DNA from: Deltaproteobacteria bacterium
GTDB lineage: Bacteria; Myxococcota_A; UBA9160; UBA4427
Direction of reading: 5' to 3'
Length of the DNA stretch: 48,537 nucleotides
Assembly (NCBI GenBank): GCA_029261835.1
Contig: JAJDAO010000005.1
Coordinates: 1 to 48,537 of the forward strand
Shown here in pieces: positions 11,119 through 20,501 of the stretch (positions within the stretch are counted from its first letter, which is position 1; the number at the start of each line of letters is the position of its first letter). The notes beneath the pieces were generated by a model, which searched no databases, was not told the origin of the DNA, and was given only the letters and a program-made list of their open reading frames with translations. The position numbers and the translations under genes are program-made.

Positions 11119-12900
11119 TCAGAACGGGAGCTTGACACCGCCGGGAAGCGGCGACGACTTGCTCGTGCCGCCGCTGCCGCCCGTGGACAGCACATCCCCC
11201 CCCATGTCGACTCGGCTACCGATCGTCTGCCCGATTCCGCCCAGGCCTCCGAGGCCAGCCTGAATGTTCGCGAGCGGGCCAGAGGTCTTCTTTCCGATGC
11301 CGCTTCGCAGGCCTGCCTCCAGCTCTCTCATCTTGTCGCCGACCAGCTGCGTGACGGCAGACCCGAGGAGGCGGTCCATGTCCGAGCTGACATCGACGCT
11401 GTAGCTCTCGAGCGTGCCACGCACGCGTGCATCGAGCCGGAAGCTTCGAATGCCCTGCAGCGTCCGGGCGATCGCGCTGGGAACGGGCCCCTCTTCTGCG
11501 AAGTGCGTCAGCAACTGTGCGCTCTCGAGCACTGCGCTGACGTCCGCCGAGATCTCATCGCCCGAACGCTTGGCCGCCACATCGAGGTCGAGGCTCCCGC
11601 GTTCCAACTCGATTCCCCATTGCGCGCTCTCCGAGAGCGGCACGGCCTCGAGCGCGAGCCCGGCGGCGTGCAGCGTTAGGTCATCGGCGGTCTGGCCAGG
11701 CCGCGTTCTGTCGACGGTGCCCATCAGGCGGAACGTTCGCAGTCCGTCCAGCTTGTCGGCCCCGAACGTCAGCCGGAGCGGCTTGCCGTGAATGGGCTGA
11801 TCGGGCGTGATGTCATCGATGGTTCCGTGGATGCTGCCCGCCTTCAGCTCGAGGCTCAGCTTCGCCTGGCGAATCAGGAAGTCGGGTACGGGATTGCGTT
11901 CGGGGAAGCGCACCGTCACGCCCGGACCCCGTATGGGTTGCACCGGCTCAGCGCCGCCCGTGCCATCCCCGGCCTGAATCCGCGCGACGATGGGCTCGGC
12001 CCGCTTCCACCACGACAGGGCACGTTTGGCCAGCTCTCCGATTCGGGGCCCGAGCAATGGCTGGCTCAGGTTAGCCAGACCATCGGGTGAGAGGCCATAC
12101 TTGTCGCGGAGCCTCTGTACATCCCTTGCCGGCGCACTGGCGGCTTTCTTGGCGAGCTCTTCAACGGCCTTGACCTCGCGTTGGAAGTCGCCTGTTGCAC
12201 TCTTGAGCGCGTCAATATCTTGCTTCACCTCCGCCTGAATCGCCCTCATGTCCTTGGCCGCCGCCAGAGCTCCGCCGACGCCGCTGGCGTTCTTCAGCTT
12301 GCCGAGCCGCTCGCGGTATTGCTGAAAGCGTTTCTCGTCGGGAAGGCTGTCGAGACGACTGGTCCAGCTCGACATGGCCCGGTCGATTTCCGCTTGGGCC
12401 TCGCCGATGAGGGCCAGGGATTCGAGCTCTTCGCCGGCGAGAATGGCATCGACATCGGGGGGCTCGAAGGAGGGGAGCTCGAGCCCGGAGGCCTCTTCGC
12501 CGGTCGCAGTCTCCTCGGCTGTCGCGACCGCATCGGCGATGGCGCCGGACCGTTCCCGCGGCGTCCCGAATTGGACGCCCTCCACGGCCAGCTCTTCGAT
12601 CAAGACCTTGCGGCGCAAGAGCGGTAGAGTATTGACCCCCGCTGCGATCCTGCGCACCTCGACGGCGTTGGTCATGGGCGCGTCTGGATTCGTCACCTCC
12701 AGGCCATTGAGCGCGACACGGAGCGGGAAGAGATCCAGCTCCGCGGAGGCGAGATCGACGCGGGCGCCCACCAGATCGGTCCCCATCTCCTCGACGGCGC
12801 GCTCGATGATCCAGCCGGCGAGGAGCCACCAGCCGATCACCAGCAGGGCCAGCAAGCCAGCAAAGACGCCTACGCCCCACAGTCGGATTCGTTGCATCAT
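11119..12900 (-). CDS. TIGR03545-family conserved protein (AsmA-like, membrane-anchored)
   Basis: 593 aa. One N-terminal transmembrane segment (GVFAGLLALLVIGWWLLAGW) is followed by a long periplasmic part. The beginning resembles the AsmA/DUF748 pattern (GARVDLASAELDLFPLRVAL, LEVTNPDAPMTNAVEVRRIA). The middle is charged and coiled-coil-like (about residues 160-260). The C-terminal half is beta-rich with repeated LDVAAKRSGDE-type strands, and the last residues are Gly/Ser-rich. The protein directly follows a TIGR03546-like gene with a 1-bp gap; from memory these two families are defined by occurring side by side in proteobacteria. The function is unknown; envelope or lipid transport roles are plausible only by AsmA-type similarity. 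Confidence 0.75.
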   Translation of the reverse strand: MMQRIRLWGVGVFAGLLALLVIGWWLLAGWIIERAVEEMGTDLVGARVDLASAELDLFPLRVALNGLEVTNPDAPMTNAVEVRRIAAGVNTLPLLRRKVLIEELAVEGVQFGTPRERSGAIADAVATAEETATGEEASGLELPSFEPPDVDAILAGEELESLALIGEAQAEIDRAMSSWTSRLDSLPDEKRFQQYRERLGKLKNASGVGGALAAAKDMRAIQAEVKQDIDALKSATGDFQREVKAVEELAKKAASAPARDVQRLRDKYGLSPDGLANLSQPLLGPRIGELAKRALSWWKRAEPIVARIQAGDGTGGAEPVQPIRGPGVTVRFPERNPVPDFLIRQAKLSLELKAGSIHGTIDDITPDQPIHGKPLRLTFGADKLDGLRTFRLMGTVDRTRPGQTADDLTLHAAGLALEAVPLSESAQWGIELERGSLDLDVAAKRSGDEISADVSAVLESAQLLTHFAEEGPVPSAIARTLQGIRSFRLDARVRGTLESYSVDVSSDMDRLLGSAVTQLVGDKMRELEAGLRSGIGKKTSGPLANIQAGLGGLGGIGQTIGSRVDMGGDVLSTGGSGGTSKSSPLPGGVKLPF

Positions 12901-12901
12901 T

Positions 12902-13414
12902 TCAGCTCGTCCAGTCTGAGACGCGGGCGTAGGCGTGATAGAAGCGCGAGGCCTGTAGCATCTTCATCAGCCTTGTCTGCCTGATCCATTCGAGAACGCG
13001 TTCCCGGTAGGCGGTGATGAGACGGATGAAGAGGAGGTTCAGAAACGGAAAGAGCGTCAAGCAGACGACCAAGCTCCCCATCGTGATGGAATTATTGAAG
13101 CCCTCGAGCCGCCCAGTCGTGGTGTTGTAGAGCGAGGTCCACAGCCCTTCCAGCGAAGATGCCGTGAGGAGACTCAAGCCAATCCAGTCGAAGAGCGGAT
13201 CGATCAGGTAGGCGACCCCCGAGAAGAGCGTGAAGCTCAGCAGAAAGGCTGAGAGATTCACCCGCAGCATCAGGACCAGGAGGAGCACCAGCAGGTTATG
13301 GGGGCTCCAGAGGGGTGTGAGCCCAATCACCAGCCCGAGACAGCAGGCCAGGGAAATCTGTCCCGGATCCGTCTCGGAGTTCAGAACCTTGAGAAGCTTC
13401 GCGAGCGATCCCAC
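12902..13414 (-). CDS. TIGR03546/DUF2062-like small membrane protein
   Basis: 170 aa. GTG start with a GGGGGG run about eight bases upstream. The start MGSLAKLLKVLNSETDPGQI and the phrase LACCLGLVIGLTPLWSPHNLL match the TIGR03546 pattern, related to DUF2062. There are about four membrane segments (LLVLLLVLMLRVNLSAFLLS, GVAYLIDPLFDWIGLSLL, GSLVVCLTLFPFLNLLFIRL). It ends with amphipathic, basic helices. It is translationally linked to the TIGR03545 gene and the two probably make a complex in the inner membrane. No enzymatic motif is visible. Confidence 0.8.
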   Translation of the reverse strand: MGSLAKLLKVLNSETDPGQISLACCLGLVIGLTPLWSPHNLLVLLLVLMLRVNLSAFLLSFTLFSGVAYLIDPLFDWIGLSLLTASSLEGLWTSLYNTTTGRLEGFNNSITMGSLVVCLTLFPFLNLLFIRLITAYRERVLEWIRQTRLMKMLQASRFYHAYARVSDWTS

Positions 13415-13691
13415 TTGCCAATCCCCCCATTTTGGCGCTGGCCATCAGATACGCCCGCCTGCTCCGATGCTCCCGAGACCCTGGACGAGCTGCGGCAACT
13501 TGGAGTGGGCGTCTTCGAGCGCTCCCAGGGCCTCGAACGTGCTGCCAGGGTAGCGGGTTCTGCATGGGCTCGTCGTCGCCGAACGAGGCCAATGCCCGGA
13601 GTCACCGAGGGCCAGCTCCCACACCCAGAGCCACGAGCCGACTACTCACACACACCGCTCGCAGCTAGAGTGTGGAGCGGAGGACTTGCCC

Positions 13692-14825
13692 ATGCGACGC
13701 CTACTCGCTCTGGTTTCCACAACGTTCGTCATCGCAGCATGCCAAACACCCCAGGTGCCGACGATCGCGTCAGTCCAGCTGGTTCCCCAGGCGGGAGAAG
13801 AGGTGAAGGTCGACCACCTCCTCCTCATCTTCGACGCCTCTGGATCCGTCGATCGCAGGACTCTCTTCCCGAGGCAGAAGGCGCTGGCGGAGGCCTTCGT
13901 AGGCAGCTTGCCCGACGGCGATTTCACGGCTGGCCAGATCGCATTTGGTGGGGATCGGCGGCGAGTGACGCGGCAGGCACCGTTCGAACGCCTTCAACTG
14001 CTGAATGATACGCGCAGTGTCGTGTTCCTGGACAAGGATACGCAGCTCGACCGAGTCCTGCTCGAAGCGCAAGACACTCTCGCAGGTCGAGATGGCCTCG
14101 CCGCCATCGTCGTCTTCTCAGACGGCGGTCCCACCGCACCCGACGGCTGGAGGCCGGGACCGGCCTACGCGCTCGAGGCAGCGCGAGTCCTCGCAGCTTC
14201 ACGGCAAGGGGAGACGTGCTTCTACGCGGTGCACAGTGGTCGGGATGCCGAAGGCAAGGAGTTCATGCGGGCGCTGACAAAGGTCACGGACTGCGGCGCG
14301 TATCGTCAAGGCGACGACCTGCTCGACATCGCGTCGCTGCACTCTTTTGAGCGCGAGATCTTTCTGGGCGAGGCACTGCCTCCGGTCGCCGCCATGCCGG
14401 TAGCGCAGGAGATCGCACTCGACAGCGATGCTGACGGGGTTCTGGATGACGCCGATCGCTGTGGCGAAACCCTTACAGGGGCGACCGTGAACAGTGACGG
14501 CTGCTTCATCGCCCCAACCATCTACTTCGAGTCGGATGGCGGTACGATCCCCGATGCGGACCTGGCCCAGCTGATCTCGATCGGTCAGATTCTGGAGAAG
14601 AATCCGGCCGCAACCCTTCGGGTTGATGGCTATGCCGATTCATCGGGATCCAGCGGATACAATTTGAAGCTCTCCGAGCGAAGGGCGAATGCGGCCCAGG
14701 CCTATCTCCTGTCGCAGGGAATCGCTTCGGAGCGAATCGAGGCGCGAGGCATGGGTGAGGTTGCAGCTGGTGACGCGGCAGACATGACCAAGGATCGACG
14801 GATCGAGTTCTATTTCACCAAGTAG
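13692..14825 (+). CDS. VWA-domain/OmpA-domain lipoprotein
   Basis: 377 aa. GGAGGA lies seven bases before the ATG at 13692. It has a lipoprotein signal (VSTTFVIAAC). Residues about 38-230 form a von Willebrand A domain with the MIDAS motif LLIFDASGSVD (DxSGS) and a later FSDGG. A short thrombospondin type 3 stretch (DSDADGVLDDADRCG) connects to a C-terminal OmpA/MotB peptidoglycan-binding domain (LRVDGYADSSGSSGYNLKLS, then ERRANAAQAYLLSQGI, RRIEFYF). It is likely anchored in the outer membrane by lipid, binds peptidoglycan, and offers the VWA domain for metal-dependent protein binding. The partner is unknown. It stands alone, about 155 bp before the next gene. Confidence 0.9.
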   Translation: MRRLLALVSTTFVIAACQTPQVPTIASVQLVPQAGEEVKVDHLLLIFDASGSVDRRTLFPRQKALAEAFVGSLPDGDFTAGQIAFGGDRRRVTRQAPFERLQLLNDTRSVVFLDKDTQLDRVLLEAQDTLAGRDGLAAIVVFSDGGPTAPDGWRPGPAYALEAARVLAASRQGETCFYAVHSGRDAEGKEFMRALTKVTDCGAYRQGDDLLDIASLHSFEREIFLGEALPPVAAMPVAQEIALDSDADGVLDDADRCGETLTGATVNSDGCFIAPTIYFESDGGTIPDADLAQLISIGQILEKNPAATLRVDGYADSSGSSGYNLKLSERRANAAQAYLLSQGIASERIEARGMGEVAAGDAADMTKDRRIEFYFTK

Positions 14826-14980
14826 ACGTCCAAAGGCGCGGTCATGAACGGGCGTCTTCAGGCCTGAGGTGGGCGCCCCCCCCAACACCTGGTCGGTGGG
14901 TACGCCCGGAGCGACGATCGCGTAGACACGCCGATGCCTGACGATTATCCTGCTCGGAAGGACAACAAGCCGGAGAGCCA

Positions 14981-15868
14981 ATGCAAACGCGCCTATCTCT
15001 CGTAATCCTATTGCTGGCGATCGCAATGCCGAGTTGGGCGGCTTCCCTCGCCAAGCACACAACAGTGAAACGGGATGCGGCCGGCAATGCTGTGGAGTAC
15101 ACGGAGATTGTTGCCGACCATCATGGCAACCTGCGCCTCGATACATATGCCATCGACGTCGGCGCCCAGGCCGCAGGTGGAGCGAGCACGGCTGGCGCTG
15201 CTATCGAGACCACGATCAGTCGCGGTCGCCTCAACGACTCAGTCGTGTTCCAGGCCAAAGAGAAGAAGGTCCTGATGTTGGATGGCGCGAAGTGCCGGGT
15301 TCTGGGTGCCGATACCCAGCCCCCGCCCGGCATGCCCAGCGGCGGCATGGGGCAATATCAGGAACAGATGAAGCAGGCCCAGGTAGAGATGAACAAGGCG
15401 TTCGAGGGCATGGCCAAGCAGAATCCGCAGATGGCGGAGATGCTCAAGAAGCGGTACGGAGGCACCGCGCAGGGCGTACCGCAGATCAAACCGCGCAATG
15501 ACCTCACCCTGGTCAAGAACGGGCAGAGCCGCACGATTGGTCAGCGTCAGACCGCGGGTTTCGACGTTGTCGAATCGAGCAGCAGTACCAAGCGGTACAC
15601 GGTCTGGGCTGCCCCGATAGACAGCGTGGACGGCGGCGGTCTGGTCGGTAGGGGGATGCAGGGCATGTTCGGTGTCTACCAGGAGTACATGGACCGGATC
15701 GGCGCGGGAGCGCTCTCCAACACTGATCTGACCGGCGTGATCATGAGCAAGATGCGCAGCCACTATCCCATCCTTACGGAAGATCATCGGGACAATACGC
15801 GTACCGAATTGCTGAGCACTGCAGATGGCGGTGCAGCTGATTTCTATCCTCGATGCAACGAGATGTGA
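14981..15868 (+). CDS. Unknown secreted protein (DUF4412-like)
   Basis: 295 aa. ATG with GGAG six bases upstream. The signal peptide is SLVILLLAIAMPSWA. Residues 30-110 have the alternating pattern of an LolA/DUF4412-like lipid-binding fold (VEYTEIVADHHGNLRLDTYA, QAKEKKVLMLDGAKCRVL). Residues about 118-165 are Gly/Met/Gln-rich and helical (MGQYQEQMKQAQVEMNKAFE, MAKQNPQMAEMLKKRYGG). The C-terminal part again looks beta-rich with YTVWAAPIDSVDGG. I infer a periplasmic protein of unknown function. It lies between the VWA-OmpA lipoprotein and a YfhO-type gene, all on the + strand but separated by leaders. Confidence 0.65.
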   Translation: MQTRLSLVILLLAIAMPSWAASLAKHTTVKRDAAGNAVEYTEIVADHHGNLRLDTYAIDVGAQAAGGASTAGAAIETTISRGRLNDSVVFQAKEKKVLMLDGAKCRVLGADTQPPPGMPSGGMGQYQEQMKQAQVEMNKAFEGMAKQNPQMAEMLKKRYGGTAQGVPQIKPRNDLTLVKNGQSRTIGQRQTAGFDVVESSSSTKRYTVWAAPIDSVDGGGLVGRGMQGMFGVYQEYMDRIGAGALSNTDLTGVIMSKMRSHYPILTEDHRDNTRTELLSTADGGAADFYPRCNEM

Positions 15869-15901
15869 TTCGCCCCGTGCCGTCATGGCTCGTTTCCATT
15901 G

Positions 15902-18268
15902 ATGTCGACTGAAGAGCCGGTACGCCCAGCGAACTCTGAGATCTTCTCCCGGGCGACGCTGTGGGCGGCGTTGGCGCTCGCGGCGATCTTGCTCGTGCTC
16001 TTCGGTGACGTGATCTTCTCCAAGGGCGACTACACGCCGACCCACGCTCTGGGCGACGTGTCGGGCTACTACGTGCACAGCCGCCCCTTCGGCTTCGATG
16101 AGCTCGCGCGGGGCAACGTCGCACTCTGGAATCCACACACCTTCTCCGGTGCGCCCTTCGTGGGTGTGTTCCAGACCGCCCTCTTCTATCCCCTGAACTT
16201 CTTCTACTTCGCGCTGCCCGGCGGATCGGCCATTGCGATGGAGCTGGCCCTGACGCTTTGGCTGATGGGTTTCTTCACCTTCCTCTGGGCCCGAGACAAG
16301 ACTCTCCACCCGATGGCCTGCTTCGTCAGCGCGGTTGCGGTCATGCTCGCCGCCACCAGCACGCTGCGCGTCATGTCCGGCGCACTCTCGGTGCTCGAGA
16401 CCTACGCGTGGTGGCCGCTGCTCTTGCTCTCCGTCGACAGTCTCTCGCGCCGCAGCGAGCTCGGCTGGTGCTTGGCCGGTATCGCTGCCGTCACGATGAT
16501 GATCCTGGCCGGCCATCCGCCCACGATTCTCATGGCGGCCGCCGCGACGGCACTTTACTGCGTCCCCATCATCGTGCGGCAGCAGGCACGGCTGCGCTTC
16601 CTGCGAGCGCTCATTCCCGTCGTCGTCGCCCCGTTCTTCCTGGGCGCGGTGCAGCTATGGCCGGGGCTGCAGACGGCCTCTGAAGGTGTGCGAGAGGCGG
16701 GCGTGGACTTCGTGTTCGCCTCCTCCTACTCCTTTCCGCCCGAGCAGCTCTTGACCCTACTGGCACCGGGCGCATTCGGCGACGCCAGCGGTTTTGGCCG
16801 GACCTTCTTCGGACGCGTTCTCTACTGGGACGCCAATGCCTTCATGGGTGTGGCGGCGTTATTCCTCGCCATCCACGCTGCGATCCATGTCCGCCACCCG
16901 CTGCGCAGCCGTTCGCTCTGGCTCTGCGCGCTCCTTATGCTGACGGCCTTGGGCGGCTACTTTCCACTCTACCGGCTGCTCTTCGAGATCGTGCCTGGCT
17001 TCTCGCTGATGCGAGCCCCCTCGAAGTTCATGTTCTTTGCTCTCTTCTTCGCGGCGGCGCTCGCGGGTCTCGGTGCGCATCGCATACTCGAGCGTGCCGA
17101 GGCCGACCGCAAGAATGAGTTGCGGCGCAGCGCGTTCGTCGCCGCCTTCGTTGCGGCCCTCGTAGCAGTGGCTGCGCTCTGGACCTTCGTCGTGCCGGCG
17201 GACTCCGTCGGAACGCCCTCTCCGCTCGCCGCGCTCTCTGGCCTGCAGCCTGCGGGCACGATCGGGCAGGAGCGCGCCCAGGCCTGGCACGGCGTGCTCC
17301 TGCACAGCCTAGGAATCGCGGCGGCCAGCTGCCTCGCCGTAGCCGTCCTCTTCTTTGCCTCGAGCAAGCGGCGGCGCATCGGTGTCATCATCGCGGTGGT
17401 GGCCGTGCTCGAGCTCGTCGCCTTCGCCCGAATCAATCGCGCCCGTGCGCCGACGCAGGTGGGACTCGGGCTGCGAACGAATATCGTGCGCGCCTACGCG
17501 CAGGCGCGCGGGAATCGGGTCCTCGAAGTGACCCGGCCGAGCAACGTTGCGCTGGGGCGGCGCGGGTACGGGCTATGGGGATACGACCCAGTGGTGCTCG
17601 GCCGCTATGCGCGATTCATGGCCAGGACTCAGGGCTATGGCGAGGAGTTCGTCATCAACCCGGGCAAGTTCGCTCTAGAACGCTTTCATCCTCTTCACCA
17701 GATGTTGCGAGGTGAGGTCGCCTGGTATCGCAACGGCGACGTTCGCCGGGAGGGCGAGCCGCTTCCCCAGGCGCTCCTGGTTCGCAGCTACGAGCTGGTG
17801 GATGGGCCCGAGGCAGCGCTCGACGCGATCTTCGCCCCGGGCTTCGATGCGCGCAGGCAGGTGATTCTGGAGTCGGTCCCGGACACACCCGCGAGCCCGG
17901 CCGCAGGCCACGCGGCGCCGGATCGCCTGCGCATTACGGGCAGGTCCACGGATCATCTGGATTTCGAAGTCGAGGTCTCCACACCCGCCATCCTGGTGAT
18001 TACGGATTCGTATAGCCGTGGATGGCGTGCCCTGGCGCTGCCCGGATCGTCGCAATCCGAGTACGCGCTGCTCCCGGCCAACTACGTGCTGCGCGGTGTT
18101 CCGCTCGCGGCGGGGAGCCACCGGATTCGCGTCGAGTACTCGCCCTGGGCCTACCGCGCGGGGGCGTGGGCGTCGGTGCTCTCCGCCTTCGCCTTTCTCG
18201 CCGCTGGGCTCTCCGCCAGCGCGATCGGGCGCAAGAGAACAGCACACCCCCGCCTCAGCGGATCCTGA
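15902..18268 (+). CDS. YfhO-family membrane protein (GT-C-like)
   Basis: 788 aa. It has a long N-terminal membrane part (about 12 helices to residue 530) and a C-terminal soluble beta-rich domain with one last helix (AWASVLSAFAFLAAGLSASA). The first periplasmic loop contains WNPHTFSGAPFVGVFQTALF and YPLNFFYF, typical of YfhO/GT-C proteins. The C-terminus carries the usual ITDSYSRGWRA phrase and LPANYVLRGVPLAAGSHRI followed by VEYSP. By family it may glycosylate lipid-linked or cell-wall polymers using polyprenyl-phosphate sugars. The ATG at 15902 is used rather than the TTG at 15899. It overlaps the end of the convergent FAD-oxidoreductase gene by 14 bp. Confidence 0.8.
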   Translation: MSTEEPVRPANSEIFSRATLWAALALAAILLVLFGDVIFSKGDYTPTHALGDVSGYYVHSRPFGFDELARGNVALWNPHTFSGAPFVGVFQTALFYPLNFFYFALPGGSAIAMELALTLWLMGFFTFLWARDKTLHPMACFVSAVAVMLAATSTLRVMSGALSVLETYAWWPLLLLSVDSLSRRSELGWCLAGIAAVTMMILAGHPPTILMAAAATALYCVPIIVRQQARLRFLRALIPVVVAPFFLGAVQLWPGLQTASEGVREAGVDFVFASSYSFPPEQLLTLLAPGAFGDASGFGRTFFGRVLYWDANAFMGVAALFLAIHAAIHVRHPLRSRSLWLCALLMLTALGGYFPLYRLLFEIVPGFSLMRAPSKFMFFALFFAAALAGLGAHRILERAEADRKNELRRSAFVAAFVAALVAVAALWTFVVPADSVGTPSPLAALSGLQPAGTIGQERAQAWHGVLLHSLGIAAASCLAVAVLFFASSKRRRIGVIIAVVAVLELVAFARINRARAPTQVGLGLRTNIVRAYAQARGNRVLEVTRPSNVALGRRGYGLWGYDPVVLGRYARFMARTQGYGEEFVINPGKFALERFHPLHQMLRGEVAWYRNGDVRREGEPLPQALLVRSYELVDGPEAALDAIFAPGFDARRQVILESVPDTPASPAAGHAAPDRLRITGRSTDHLDFEVEVSTPAILVITDSYSRGWRALALPGSSQSEYALLPANYVLRGVPLAAGSHRIRVEYSPWAYRAGAWASVLSAFAFLAAGLSASAIGRKRTAHPRLSGS

Positions 18269-19595
18269 CCCCCTGCCTCTCGAGGGCCCGCTGAACCCGC
18301 GAGATGTCCACGTCTCGGCAGCTCACGTCGTCTTCGAGCGAGATCGCGGCCGCCACGCCAGCGCCCTGGCCGGTGACGGTGCAGCACATCATCTGGCGGG
18401 TGGCGGCGTGGGAGACCTTGTCGCCGGCAACGCAGCGGCCGGCCACCAGCAGGTTCTCCACACGGCGTGGCAGGCACACGCGATAGGGCACGTGGAAGTA
18501 GCGGCCCGTGCTCGGCATGATGGCAATGCTGTTGCCGTCCAGAAACTCGGGGAAAATGCCGATCGAATCCTCGAAACGCGCTTGGTTCAGCACGTCGTGC
18601 TCGGTGAGCTCGTAGTCGCCGATGATCTTCCGGGACTCGCGTGCGCCGAGCGAGGCGCCCAGGGTGCGGAGCCGGGCCTTCTCGAAGCCGGGCGCGTACT
18701 TCTTCAGGGCGGCCACGGCCCACATCACGCGCTGCCGGCCTTCGATCTCTCCGCGGGTGAGGTCCCAGACGTCGGTGGAATCGATCCCGGCCATGTGGAT
18801 CGCGTTCATGTTGGGGATCTCGCCGGCGTCCGTAAAGCTTCCCCAGTAGCTCTCCATGCGCACGTCGGCCGGAATCTCGCCGGCCTCCTTCGCCTTGTCG
18901 AAGGGCTCTCGCAGGTACGTGCTGAACTCGGCCGCTTCCTTCTCGCCGGATTCGTCGCCCCAGTCGGCGATCGAGCTGGGGTTGCGCAGCGTGTATTCGA
19001 TGAAGCGCTTCAGGTCGATGCCGCTGCAGCCGAAGTTGACACTCGCGCCCTCCAGCTCCTGCTTCGCATCGATCCGGAAGGGCGCGCCCGCACGCTGGGC
19101 GACGTCGGCGTCTCCGGTGGCATCGATCACGCGCTTGGCCAGGATCGCCTGCCTTCCGGACTTGCTCTCGGTGATCACGCCCGTGACCCTTTGGCCGTCA
19201 AGGATCGCGTCCACGATCTGGGTGTGGAGCAAGGGGACGACGCCGGCCTCCTGGACCATCTGATCGGCCAGGTACTTGAAGACCTCGGTATCGAGCACCT
19301 GATAGCGGTTCACCTCGAGACTGGCGTTCGCCTGCTTCGCCCGCCGCTCGAACTCCACCCCGATGCCGCCGGCGTCGACGGTCTTCTCATTGGTTCGATA
19401 CCAGGCGATGGTGCCCACCATGCATTGCGCGATGACGCCGCCGAAGCAGCCGTAGCGCTCCAGCAGCATGGTCCTCGCGCCCAGGCGCGCGGCCGCCAGG
19501 GCCGCCGAGAGACCGCCGGGGCCGCCGCCGACCACCAGAACGTCCGTCTCCGCCATGACCGGAATCTGTCTCGCGGGCTCCTCGATCTGCTTCAT
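18255..19595 (-). CDS. FAD-dependent oxidoreductase
   Basis: 446 aa. The N-terminal dinucleotide-binding motif VVGGGPGGLSAALAAARLG binds FAD, followed by LLERYGCFGGV. Later marks are RVIDATGDADVAQRAGAPF and the C-terminal FAD-contact region VENLLVAGRCVAGDKVSHAA. This pattern matches the FAD_oxidored family (PF12831), often found with secreted or sugar/steroid-modifying enzymes. The substrate is not predictable. The start at 19595 overlaps the Nudix stop by 4 bp (ATGA), so both are translated from one message. No signal peptide, so probably cytoplasmic. Confidence 0.85.
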   Translation of the reverse strand: MKQIEEPARQIPVMAETDVLVVGGGPGGLSAALAAARLGARTMLLERYGCFGGVIAQCMVGTIAWYRTNEKTVDAGGIGVEFERRAKQANASLEVNRYQVLDTEVFKYLADQMVQEAGVVPLLHTQIVDAILDGQRVTGVITESKSGRQAILAKRVIDATGDADVAQRAGAPFRIDAKQELEGASVNFGCSGIDLKRFIEYTLRNPSSIADWGDESGEKEAAEFSTYLREPFDKAKEAGEIPADVRMESYWGSFTDAGEIPNMNAIHMAGIDSTDVWDLTRGEIEGRQRVMWAVAALKKYAPGFEKARLRTLGASLGARESRKIIGDYELTEHDVLNQARFEDSIGIFPEFLDGNSIAIMPSTGRYFHVPYRVCLPRRVENLLVAGRCVAGDKVSHAATRQMMCCTVTGQGAGVAAAISLEDDVSCRDVDISRVQRALERQGVRIR

Positions 19596-20314
19596 CGCGT
19601 GCGCTCGTAGCGCCAGCCCTGCTTGCTCATCGACAGTCGGTGACGCGCCCCGGTGGCGGTCACGTCGGCCTGCTCGTAGCCCGCATCCCCGTGCCAGAGC
19701 GCCACTGGACCGGCGTCGGTCACGCCGATCCGCGTCTCGAAGCGCTCGGGCTCGCTCGCCCGGCAGCCCGCGAGCGCGTCGTCGACACTCGACCAACCCG
19801 CGAGCGCGTGAAGCGTCACCCAAGTTGGCGGTGCGAGTTCGATCTCTCCGGCGTCCCGGCGCGCGAAGGCGCGCTCGCTCGAGAGCCATGCATACTCGTG
19901 AATCTCGCCGTGGTCGATGGCAACCGCCCCGACCGGCGCCTCGGCGAGAAAGAACCACGTGAAGAAACGCCGCGGCGCGATCGGCGGCGGCGTCCAGTGC
20001 GCGAGCGGCACGAGATCGTCCGGCGCGATCTCGAGGCCCGTTTCCTCCTGAGCCTCGCGGACCGCCGCGACGCGTGCCGCGGCGAGATCATCGCCCGGCC
20101 CGACGCGCGCCTCGTCCTCGGGGTCTACGCGCCCGCCCGGGAAGACCCACATGCCCCCGAACGCGATCTTCGAGTTGCGCCGGAGCATCAGCGTCTCGAG
20201 TCCCGCGGCACCGTCGCGCAGCAGGACCACGGTCGCGGCCGGCACCGGTGGCGTGCCTTCCTTGCCTTCGCGCGCCCAGCGCGCCAGCCGGTCGTCATGT
20301 CTCTTCGGGCCCAT
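19592..20314 (-). CDS. Nudix hydrolase
   Basis: 240 aa. It hydrolyses a nucleoside diphosphate linked to another group, or a CoA-type compound. The Nudix box is split in the long-loop form: GGRVDPEDEARVG, then after a longer loop AAVREAQEETGLEI with the REx2EE catalytic core. The N-terminal part (VPAATVVLLRDGAAGLETLM, LRRNSKIAFGGMWVFPGG) and the larger size resemble NUDT7/NUDT19-like CoA-diphosphatase relatives. ATG at 20314. It is the first gene of a two-gene unit with the FAD oxidoreductase. The start region is divergent from the GST gene. Confidence 0.9.
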   Translation of the reverse strand: MGPKRHDDRLARWAREGKEGTPPVPAATVVLLRDGAAGLETLMLRRNSKIAFGGMWVFPGGRVDPEDEARVGPGDDLAAARVAAVREAQEETGLEIAPDDLVPLAHWTPPPIAPRRFFTWFFLAEAPVGAVAIDHGEIHEYAWLSSERAFARRDAGEIELAPPTWVTLHALAGWSSVDDALAGCRASEPERFETRIGVTDAGPVALWHGDAGYEQADVTATGARHRLSMSKQGWRYERTR

Positions 20315-20501
20315 GCACGGATGATAGAGTCGACCGCACGGATGCGCGAAGAAAATGGGGCTAACCTGCCCGCGTGTTGATCCGGGGCAGACTCATGTGG
20401 TTCGCGGCGTCGCTCGTGGTCGCTTTGCGAGCGAACGCGACCGCGGCCCGGGCCCGCAAGGCCCCGGTCTTCTCCGCCCGCGCAGACACAGGGAGATACT
20501 G

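Noticed and set aside
18018..19610. 530-codon rightward frame opposite the FAD oxidoreductase
   Set aside because: It is the antisense shadow of a gene with clear FAD-binding motifs and has no recognisable domain.
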